From: an uncultured Lachnospiraceae bacterium
GTDB taxonomy: Bacteria; Bacillota; Clostridia; Lachnospirales; Lachnospiraceae
Reading direction: 5' to 3'
Assembly (NCBI GenBank): GCA_934432885.1
Contig: CAKRYY010000056.1
Span: 1-9,465 of the forward strand
Length of the DNA stretch: 9,465 bases
In this document: positions 1-5,449 of the stretch, in pieces
How the letters are laid out: each line of letters begins with the position of its first letter
Position numbering within the stretch: the first letter of the stretch is position 1
The notes under the pieces: generated by a model
What the model was told of the DNA's origin: nothing
Seen by the model: the letters and a program-made list of their open reading frames with translations, nothing else
Databases searched by the model: none
Made by a program: the position numbers and the translations under genes

Positions 1-53
1 ATATTATATATTGTGATTTTGAATATTTCCACAATACAATGTAAAGCATAATG

Positions 54-82
54 TTGACAAAAGAAAACACTGACCATATACT
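54..82 (+). promoter_or_regulatory. Promoter of the toxin-antitoxin operon
   Basis: A perfect -35 box TTGACA (54-59) is followed after exactly 17 bp by TATACT (77-82), one base from the -10 consensus. Transcription would start near position 89, giving a leader of about 105 nt before the antitoxin start. No other good sigma-A promoter lies between it and the antitoxin gene. Confidence 0.75.
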
Positions 83-99
83 GAAAATAAGAAAAATTG

Positions 100-131
100 A
101 ATTGCAATTTCTATAAATGTAGAAATCAATT
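100..131. promoter_or_regulatory. Inverted repeat in the TA leader, candidate operator
   Basis: ATTTCTA (107-113) and TAGAAAT (120-126) form a perfect 7-bp inverted repeat around a 6-bp spacer. Outside it, AATTG (100-104) and CAATT (127-131) extend the symmetry, with two extra bases (CA) on the left side. The element starts about 11 nt downstream of the predicted transcription start. DinJ/RelB-type antitoxins normally repress their own operon by binding such dyads through a ribbon-helix-helix domain. An operator role is therefore plausible but inferred; it could also fold as an mRNA hairpin. Confidence 0.45.
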
Positions 132-196
132 AAAATGTGGATTGTAACTCAAGAAACCAGATATGACGCAGATATATAGAATAAGGAGGTGCCATG

Positions 197-475
197 ATGG
201 CAACAGTACCGACGCAGGTAAGAATAGATGAAAATTTAAAGAAACAGGCTACAGAGCTTTTCTCACAATTAGGAATGGACATGTCCAGCGCAATGAATAT
301 ATTTCTCAGACAGTGCGTTATGCGGGGCGGGCTTCCCTTTGAAGTAACTCTCCCGCAATATAAACCGGAGGTGTTAGAAGCAATGGAGGAAGCAAAGCGA
401 ATCAGCAAAGCTCCTGATACTAAGAGATATGCCAGCTTTTCAGAAGCTATGGAGGATATTGATGATGACGTATGA
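197..475 (+). CDS. dinJ: RelB/DinJ family antitoxin
   Basis: This is a 92-residue antitoxin that should bind and neutralise the toxin encoded next to it and repress their shared promoter. The N-terminal part (about residues 4-48) has the ribbon-helix-helix pattern of DinJ/RelB: a short beta strand (TQVRIDENLK), a first helix (KKQATELFSQLG), then MDMSSAMNIFLRQCV and the family hallmark GLPFEV. The C-terminal part is acidic, rich in E and D, and ends in EAMEDIDDDV, as expected for the toxin-wrapping tail. An AAGGAGG site at 183-189 lies 7 nt before ATG 197 but only 4 nt before the adjacent ATG 194, so 197 is preferred (194 would add one Met). The gene overlaps the toxin gene by 11 nt, which suggests translational coupling. 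Length is normal for the family (E. coli DinJ is 86 residues). Confidence 0.9.
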   Translation: MATVPTQVRIDENLKKQATELFSQLGMDMSSAMNIFLRQCVMRGGLPFEVTLPQYKPEVLEAMEEAKRISKAPDTKRYASFSEAMEDIDDDV

Positions 476-746
476 ATTGATACTTACTGGCAGATTCAAA
501 AAGAGTTTGAAGCTTGCCAGAAAAAGAGGACTTGATATTTCCTTGCTTGAAAAGGTTGTCACTATGCTTCAGAGGGACATTACATTGGAGGAAAAGTATA
601 AAGACCATGGATTGAAGGGGAAATATCAAGGATTTCGAGAGTGTCATATCCAACCAGACTGGTTGCTGATATATTTAAAAGAAGAGGGTGTTTTGACATT
701 AACGCTGGTTGATATGGGGACACATGCTGATTTGTTTAATATGTAA
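465..746 (+). CDS. yafQ: YafQ-type mRNA interferase toxin (RelE/ParE superfamily)
   Basis: This is a 93-residue toxin, predicted to cleave mRNA on translating ribosomes when freed from the DinJ-type antitoxin. It aligns over its whole length with E. coli YafQ as I remember it: YKDHGLKG near residue 45, FRECHIQPDWLLIY near 57, and a terminal GTHADLF. The residues matching the YafQ active site are all present: H48, H61, D65, H87 and F91, so the toxin looks intact. A GGAGGA site at 451-456, inside the antitoxin gene, serves either ATG 462 or ATG 465. I chose 465 because it gives the usual short N-terminus (MTYELILTGRFKK). The longer reading from 429 has no basis in the family. Toxin after antitoxin with an overlap is the normal order for dinJ-yafQ. 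Confidence 0.9.
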   Translation: MTYELILTGRFKKSLKLARKRGLDISLLEKVVTMLQRDITLEEKYKDHGLKGKYQGFRECHIQPDWLLIYLKEEGVLTLTLVDMGTHADLFNM

Positions 747-924
747 ACTTTTTAAGCACATATTTTCAAAAATACGAAAGAATAGATTGCCTTTTATGGC
801 GTTCTATGATACGATACAAGCGTAAACATTCTTATTTATTCTCTGGAGCCATCAGGCTTTCCTTTCCGTTTCCGGAAAATGTTCACATCATTTTTTTATG
901 TCAATCTCAATCATTCACATTTCT

Positions 925-931
925 AAGGAGG
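925..931 (+). promoter_or_regulatory. Ribosome binding site fixing the Rpn-like gene start
   Basis: AAGGAGG lies 6 nt before ATG 938. The reading frame is open further upstream to 806, but that stretch has no ribosome binding site and encodes no family-like sequence. The site therefore decides the start. Confidence 0.85.
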
Positions 932-937
932 TCTTCT

Positions 938-2011
938 ATGGCTAATATACTGCATCGTTATTTTCCCAATATTCGAACAAGAGAAGAGATTTTAGAAGAA
1001 ATCCAGGCAAACGGTAAATTGTCGGGCTATTTCTATGCCTGGACGCCAGAACGCAGGGAGGAATTTTTGAATTTTTGCAGCGGCAAGGAAGGGATTTCAG
1101 TCTTATATGATTCACTATGCAGAAAAGTTTTAAATCCAGAGAAAACGCCGGCACGTCTGGAAGATTTCCTTTCAGCACTTTTAAAAGAAGAAGTGCATAT
1201 TTTATATACATTGCCAAAAGACAGCACAGATTTGACATCGGAAAATCTTTCGCTGCTTGCGGAGATGATAGTAAGATTGTCAGATGGAAGCACAGCAAGC
1301 GTGGAAATTCAGAAAAACGCGTTTTCGGCACAGCGCAGCGTCTGTTGCTCTGCGGATGCCCTGCTTCGTCAGTATAGAAGAGTATTTCCGCCGGGAGAAG
1401 AGAACGCACCTGATATTGTAGATACAGTTTATACAATCGTGCTGTTTGAAAAGAGCCCTGCGATTTTCCATGAATTTCCAAATTGTTTTGTGCACAGCTT
1501 CAAACAGAAATCAGATACAGGGATAGAAATAGAGCTGTTACAGCAGTACATTTTCATCCCTCTTGACATCTTTCGTGCAAGGCTTCAAAATAACCCTATG
1601 GAAAGTCGCCTGGAAGCATGGCTGACATTTCTGAGCGAGAGAAATCCGGAGAAGATTGCCGAACTGATTGAAGCTTATCCGGACTTTAAATTTATATATG
1701 AAGATATTTATAAAATGTGCCAGAATATGGAAGAGGCTATGGGCTTGTTTGCAGAGGAATTAAAAATTCTGAGCCGGAGCACAGTGCAGCTTATGATGGA
1801 TGAAATGCAAAACAAGCTGGACCGAAAGGCGGAAGAACTTGACCGCGCTACCAGCAGACTCAGAATAACAAGTGCAGCCTTTGAAAAATCAAAGCGGCTG
1901 AATCTTTTGCTGCAAAAACTTGCAGAGAGCGGACGTGCAGAGGAGATTTCGAGAGCTGCCAGGGAAGAAGTGTTTCAGCAGGAGCTTCTGAAGCAGTTTC
2001 AGATAGGTTGA
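938..2011 (+). CDS. Rpn family recombination-promoting nuclease / putative transposase (PD-(D/E)XK type)
   Basis: This 357-residue protein resembles the Rpn/transposase_31-like proteins common in Lachnospiraceae. Such proteins carry a PD-(D/E)XK nuclease fold; the E. coli Rpn proteins were shown to be DNases that raise RecA-independent recombination. Recognisable blocks are WTPERREEFLNFCSGKEGI (about residues 34-52), a strand pair with LSDGSTASVEIQKN (114-127), CSADALLRQYRRV, YTIVLFEKSPAIFHEFP, LEAWLTFLSERNPEKI and YEDIYKMCQNMEEAMGLF. The E-X-Q part of the active site is E123-I-Q125. The position where relatives usually have Asp, before the second strand, appears to be Glu (E109), based on a remembered family pattern. 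From about residue 280 the protein turns into a charged, probably coiled-coil helical tail. It ends 25 nt before the MBOAT gene in the same direction, so co-transcription is likely. No transposon ends were seen around it. Confidence 0.75.
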   Translation: MANILHRYFPNIRTREEILEEIQANGKLSGYFYAWTPERREEFLNFCSGKEGISVLYDSLCRKVLNPEKTPARLEDFLSALLKEEVHILYTLPKDSTDLTSENLSLLAEMIVRLSDGSTASVEIQKNAFSAQRSVCCSADALLRQYRRVFPPGEENAPDIVDTVYTIVLFEKSPAIFHEFPNCFVHSFKQKSDTGIEIELLQQYIFIPLDIFRARLQNNPMESRLEAWLTFLSERNPEKIAELIEAYPDFKFIYEDIYKMCQNMEEAMGLFAEELKILSRSTVQLMMDEMQNKLDRKAEELDRATSRLRITSAAFEKSKRLNLLLQKLAESGRAEEISRAAREEVFQQELLKQFQIG

Positions 2012-2036
2012 TTTTGGCATTTATTAGGAGATTTCT

Positions 2037-3434
2037 ATGCTTTTTAGCTCAATGCTATTTCTGTGGATTTTTTTACCTGTCGTATTTATCATAAGCAGAT
2101 TGTTAAAGACAAAGCAGCAGAATATTTTTCTGCTGCTTGTAAGCCTGCTGTTTTATGCATGGGGGGAACCGAAATATGTGCTGCTTATGCTGTTTTCCAT
2201 TTTTTTAAACTGGGGAAGCGGTATTTTATTGCATCGCTTTTTACATTTTAAAAGAATGATTTTGACAGGCAGTATCATTTTAAATCTTGCCCTGCTGGGA
2301 TATTTTAAGTATGCGGCGCTGCTTGTCAGAACGTGGAACCATCTTTTTTCGGCACATTCTTTACAGATTCCACAGATTGCGCTGCCTATAGGAATTTCCT
2401 TTTTTACATTCCAGGCGCTCTCGTATGTGATTGACGTATATCGGGGAGAATGTGAAGTACAGAAAAATATTCTAAAGCTGGCTTTGTACATATCCTTTTT
2501 CCCACAGCTTATTGCAGGGCCAATCGTAAAATACAAGGACATCAATGAACAGATTGATAATAGAAGCGTTACGCCGCAGGCGCTGGCAGCTGGGATTCGC
2601 AGGTTTATCTATGGACTTGCTAAAAAGGTGTTGATTTCTAATGTGCTTGCGCAGGCAGTAGATGCAATATTGGCATTGGATATGGGAGAAATCAGCGGTG
2701 TAATGGCATGGACTGCTGCACTATTTTATACATTTCAAATTTATTATGATTTTTCCGGATATTCCGATATGGCAATCGGACTTGGAAGGATGTTTGGATT
2801 TACATTTCAGGAAAACTTCAATTATCCGTATACATCGCTTTCGGTACGTGAGTTTTGGCGCAGATGGCATATTTCCCTTGGGACATGGTTTCGAGAATAT
2901 GTATACATTCCACTGGGTGGAAATCGAAAAGGAACTCTGCGAACCTATATAAATTTGGGAATCGTATTTTTCCTGACGGGACTCTGGCACGGAGCCAGCT
3001 ACAATTTTGTCCTTTGGGGATTGTATCATGGCGCATTTTCGATTTTGGAACGTTTGGGATTCGGCAGATTTTTGGAGAGACATAAAATCACAGCATTTAT
3101 CTATACGTTTTTTGCTGTTCATTTTGGGTGGATTTTATTCCGTATAGAAAGCCTGCGTCAGATTGCTGCATTTGCAGGGCGGATTTTGATGCCCTGGCGC
3201 TATACAGCTTCGCATTATTCTGTATGGGAATTTGTAAATGGCTATACAGTATTTGCTTTTGCCGCTGCGGTAATGGGAATGGGCGTATTGCAAAGAGCAG
3301 CAAAGAAGCAGTGCATGGATAAGAGCTGGCAGCTTTCTGGCGTGGAGTTGGTTTACTGCATGGGTCTGCTGCTGTTGTGTATTTCTGCTCTGGCAGCAAA
3401 TACCTACAATCCATTCATTTATTTCAGATTTTAA
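2037..3434 (+). CDS. MBOAT family O-acyltransferase (AlgI/DltB-like)
   Basis: This is a 465-residue polytopic membrane protein of the membrane-bound O-acyltransferase family. AlgI, PatA and DltB-type members pass an acyl group from a cytoplasmic donor across the membrane for transfer to an extracellular polymer. Diagnostic features are FYAWGEPKYVLLML near residue 39, IAGPIVKYKDI (about 160-170), FSGYSDMAIGLGRMFGF (about 239-255), EFWRRWHISLGTWFREYVYI with H278, and GLWHGASYNFVLWGLYHG with H318 and H331. H318 matches the near-invariant catalytic His. Hydrophobic segments run from the first residues to the C-terminus (AANTYNPFIYFRF). TAGGAG at 2025-2030 lies 6 nt before the ATG. The next gene starts 17 nt after the stop and encodes the usual partner. 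The substrate cannot be read from the sequence; acetylation of a cell-surface polysaccharide is the best guess. Confidence 0.92.
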   Translation: MLFSSMLFLWIFLPVVFIISRLLKTKQQNIFLLLVSLLFYAWGEPKYVLLMLFSIFLNWGSGILLHRFLHFKRMILTGSIILNLALLGYFKYAALLVRTWNHLFSAHSLQIPQIALPIGISFFTFQALSYVIDVYRGECEVQKNILKLALYISFFPQLIAGPIVKYKDINEQIDNRSVTPQALAAGIRRFIYGLAKKVLISNVLAQAVDAILALDMGEISGVMAWTAALFYTFQIYYDFSGYSDMAIGLGRMFGFTFQENFNYPYTSLSVREFWRRWHISLGTWFREYVYIPLGGNRKGTLRTYINLGIVFFLTGLWHGASYNFVLWGLYHGAFSILERLGFGRFLERHKITAFIYTFFAVHFGWILFRIESLRQIAAFAGRILMPWRYTASHYSVWEFVNGYTVFAFAAAVMGMGVLQRAAKKQCMDKSWQLSGVELVYCMGLLLLCISALAANTYNPFIYFRF

Positions 3435-3451
3435 GAAAGGAAGGTTCCAAG

Positions 3452-4549
3452 ATGAAAAAAATAGAGAATATCTGGATTGGCGCTTTCTTTTTTATGATTC
3501 TGGGAATTCCTCTTTTGTGGATTTTGACAGGGCATTATTTTGATGCAGAAAATTATGAGAATCGGGTAGAGGTTTCCCTGCCGGAGTTTTCATTTTTCGA
3601 AATAGAAAATCTGCCGGCTGCATACGAGGCATATTATAATGACCACCTTCCCTTTCGAAACCAGCTTATCCGCTTTGACAGCGGACTGAAATATACAGTG
3701 TTTCAAAGCTCAACCAATCAGAATGTAATCAAAGGGAAGGACGGATGGCTTTTTTACAACAGCTACGCGGATGACAACCCTATTGAGAGCTATAAGGGCA
3801 TGAATCTGTTTACGCAGGAGGAGCTTGTGCAGATTGCGGATAATCTTCTGCATACAGAGCAGGAGCTTGCCAAACAGGGGACAGAGTTTGTACTGTTTAT
3901 TGCCCCCAATAAGGAAAGGATTTATGCGGAGAAGCTGCCAGATTATTATGGCGCGCCAGCCACTTATTATCGTACAAAGCAGCTTGTGGACTATCTGCGG
4001 GAGGAGACAGATTTGCAGATTGTCTATCCTTATGAGGAGCTTATGCAGGCAAAGGAGAATGGTGAGCAGCAGCTATATTACAGACTGGATACGCACTGGA
4101 ATTTTATTGGTGGCTATGTTGGGAGTCAGACACTGGTACAGGAGCTGGGGGCAAAGCTTCCGGCGCTTACAGAGCTTACGGTAACGGAGACGGAGCCTAC
4201 CATCTGCGATTTGGCTGACCAGTTAAATCTTCGAAAATTTTTAAATACGGATTCAGACTATATTTTGTCAGGATATGATCAGTTTGGGTTGATTGCAGAC
4301 CGGCATGAGATGACGGGAGCCTATGAATATCATTGTACAGATGGCGGAGATGAAAGGACACTGTTTATGGTGCGAGATTCCTTTGCGGATGCGATGGCAG
4401 ATTTTGTGGCTGCGGCATTTCAAAAAAGCTGTATGGTGCATTACAGCAGCTATCAGGATGCGATGGTAGTACAGCAAAAGCCGGATATTTTTGTGTATGA
4501 AACAGTGGAGCGCCGGGTAGGGGAGCTTTTGCAGTTCCGCGTAGAATGA
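3452..4549 (+). CDS. AlgJ/AlgX-like (DHHW family) SGNH-type O-acetyltransferase partner
   Basis: This is a 365-residue protein with one N-terminal membrane anchor (about residues 7-25, IWIGAFFFMILGIPLLWIL); the rest should lie outside the cell. It resembles the DHHW/AlgJ/AlgX group, which take the acyl group exported by an MBOAT protein and place it on a glycan. Sequence landmarks are NRVEVSLPEFSF near residue 37, HLPFRNQLIRFDSGLKYTVF (about 66-85), KGKDGWLFYN (about 91-100), VLFIAPNKERIYAEKLP near residue 150, YYRLDTHWNFIGGY with D213 and H215, and MVRDSFADAM with S310. D213, H215 and S310 match the Asp-His/Ser triad of AlgX-type enzymes, with similar spacing. AAAGGAAGG at 3436-3444 decides ATG 3452; an in-frame reading from 3377 overlaps the MBOAT gene and lacks this support. 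The MBOAT plus AlgJ-like order matches alginate and cellulose acetylation loci, but no synthase is adjacent. Confidence 0.85.
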   Translation: MKKIENIWIGAFFFMILGIPLLWILTGHYFDAENYENRVEVSLPEFSFFEIENLPAAYEAYYNDHLPFRNQLIRFDSGLKYTVFQSSTNQNVIKGKDGWLFYNSYADDNPIESYKGMNLFTQEELVQIADNLLHTEQELAKQGTEFVLFIAPNKERIYAEKLPDYYGAPATYYRTKQLVDYLREETDLQIVYPYEELMQAKENGEQQLYYRLDTHWNFIGGYVGSQTLVQELGAKLPALTELTVTETEPTICDLADQLNLRKFLNTDSDYILSGYDQFGLIADRHEMTGAYEYHCTDGGDERTLFMVRDSFADAMADFVAAAFQKSCMVHYSSYQDAMVVQQKPDIFVYETVERRVGELLQFRVE

Positions 4550-4555
4550 TTAGAT

Positions 4556-4591
4556 ACAAAAAAAGAACCTTTCTTTTGAAAGATTCTTTTC
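4556..4591 (-). terminator. Rho-independent terminator of tRNA-Pro
   Basis: Read on the minus strand, AAAGAATCTTTC (4589-4578) and GAAAGGTTCTTT (4573-4562) form a 12-bp stem with one G-U pair and a four-base loop, followed by a T-run (complement of 4558-4564). It begins a few bases after the tRNA 3' end. On the plus strand the same hairpin has a C-A mismatch and no following T-run, so it is a poorer terminator for the convergent AlgJ-like gene, though it may slow transcription in both directions. Confidence 0.8.
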
Positions 4592-4597
4592 AAAAAG

Positions 4598-4671
4598 TCG
4601 GCGCGACAGGATTTGAACCTGCGACCTCTGCGTCCCGAACGCAGCGCTCTACCAAGCTGAGCCACGCGCCG
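4598..4671 (-). tRNA. tRNA-Pro (anticodon CGG)
   Basis: The 74-nt minus-strand sequence folds as a full cloverleaf. The acceptor stem is CGGCGCG/CGCGCCG with discriminator A, the D stem is GCTC/GAGC, the anticodon stem is CTGCG/CGCAG around loop TTCGGGA, and the T stem is GCAGG/CCTGT with loop TTCAAAT. Anticodon CGG reads the proline codon CCG. The 3' CCA is not encoded, so it must be added by nucleotidyltransferase. The gene has its own promoter and terminator. Confidence 0.96.
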
Positions 4672-4700
4672 ATGGTGCGCTATCGCAATCACCGAATTAC

Positions 4701-4729
4701 ATAATACAATAAAAATCGTATAATGTCAA
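4701..4729 (-). promoter_or_regulatory. Promoter of tRNA-Pro
   Basis: On the minus strand, TTGACA (complement of 4724-4729) and TATTAT (complement of 4701-4706) are separated by exactly 17 bp. Transcription would start near 4694, leaving a leader of about 22 nt before the tRNA. Confidence 0.8.
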
Positions 4730-4787
4730 AACAAAAATGCAAAAAATAGAAAATAATTGCAGGAAACGAACAAAACCATTAAAAAAC

Positions 4788-5210
4788 TTATAAAGATGAA
4801 CCGTTTTCAACCTGCTGTACCATTTCTTTATCAACTAAAAGGATGTGCTGCTGAAGCCACGTTTCCAGATAATCCAACAGCTCAGAAAGAATGGTATCCT
4901 GTGTTCCCAGCGAGATACGCAGGATGTCTTCATGAATACGGGACAGCTTCTGAATAAATTCCTGATGGAGCGCTTTGTGTTCCTCCAGCTTGGCATAATT
5001 TGCATTTTGCATATATGCCTCTTCTGCTGCAAAATGAGAGAGTGTATACTCATGTAAGCCCTTTAAAATAGTTTGCAGGCCATCGAACTTATAAAGCATG
5101 TTTTCATTCTTTAAAAGGGACTTTGCCTGCTCTGTTAAATTGAGAAGCTGCGTATGCTGTTCATCCAGAAATGCTACGCCTATCATATATTCGGAATATG
5201 TGCTGTGCAT
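4788..5210 (-). CDS. Bacteriohemerythrin (hemerythrin-domain protein)
   Basis: This is a 140-residue single-domain hemerythrin. The four-helix fold holds a non-heme di-iron site that binds O2; in bacteria such proteins serve in oxygen sensing, delivery or scavenging, or iron handling. All seven expected ligands are visible in the correct spacing: H19 (FLDEQH), H59 and E63 (HFAAEE), H78 and H82 (HKALH), H122 and D127 (HILLVD). The start is set by AAAGGA on the minus strand (complement of 5218-5223), 7 nt before ATG 5210; the frame is open further upstream but without support. There is no attached signalling domain, so it is a free soluble protein. It is transcribed divergently from hflX. I see no clear terminator before the tRNA-Pro promoter 60 bp downstream, so some read-through into tRNA-Pro is possible. 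Confidence 0.93.
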   Translation of the reverse strand: MHSTYSEYMIGVAFLDEQHTQLLNLTEQAKSLLKNENMLYKFDGLQTILKGLHEYTLSHFAAEEAYMQNANYAKLEEHKALHQEFIQKLSRIHEDILRISLGTQDTILSELLDYLETWLQQHILLVDKEMVQQVENGSSL

Positions 5211-5233
5211 GTTGGTATCCTTTCTTCTTTTGT

Positions 5234-5262
5234 TATATAGGCATACTTTAACAGTTTTACAA
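5234..5262 (-). promoter_or_regulatory. Promoter of the hemerythrin gene
   Basis: On the minus strand, TTGTAA (complement of 5257-5262) and TATATA (complement of 5234-5239) are 17 bp apart. The predicted start, near 5227, leaves a short leader carrying the AAAGGA ribosome binding site. Confidence 0.6.
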
Positions 5263-5340
5263 AAAGGATTCAATAAAAAGCAGGATTGTTGGTAATTAAA
5301 TACAAAATAGATAAGATACAGGATACAAAGACAAGATTTC

Positions 5341-5369
5341 TTGACACGATTTTTTGCAAAACGTAATAT
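5341..5369 (+). promoter_or_regulatory. Promoter of the hflX-fumarase-plsC operon
   Basis: TTGACA (5341-5346) and TAATAT (5364-5369) are separated by exactly 17 bp. The predicted start, near 5376, lies inside the in-frame extension that begins with TTG at 5354. That rules out the TTG as the hflX start on this transcript and supports ATG 5450. Confidence 0.8.
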
Positions 5370-5449
5370 TTAGGATAGAAATCATAGAAGAAATTGTGCG
5401 GAAAAATTGTCTGAACTCAAATAACGATGGAAGGACAGACAGAAAACAA

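Noticed and set aside
787..815. Possible promoter for the Rpn-like operon, TTGCCT-17-TACGAT
   Set aside because: Only 4 of 6 consensus bases in each box, and A/T-rich DNA yields many such matches; too weak to list as a feature. No better promoter was found in 747-937.
869..878. 10-bp palindrome TTTCCGGAAA ahead of the Rpn-like gene
   Set aside because: Short and isolated, with no loop and no relation to a clear promoter; reasonable as chance.
806..937. N-terminal extension of the Rpn-like gene by 44 codons from ATG 806
   Set aside because: There is no ribosome binding site before 806, the translated extension has no family resemblance, and a textbook AAGGAGG sits 6 nt before ATG 938.
942..1481. 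179-codon minus-strand frame inside the Rpn-like gene
   Set aside because: Antisense to a recognisable protein family, unlike any family I know, and lacking start signals.
4453..4692. Minus-strand open frame encoding an arginine-rich peptide
   Set aside because: It runs straight through the tRNA-Pro gene and its terminator into the antisense of the AlgJ-like gene; the basic peptide is tRNA sequence read as protein.
5354..5449. hflX start at TTG 5354
   Set aside because: It lies between the -35 and -10 boxes of the hflX promoter, upstream of the predicted transcription start, and has no ribosome binding site.
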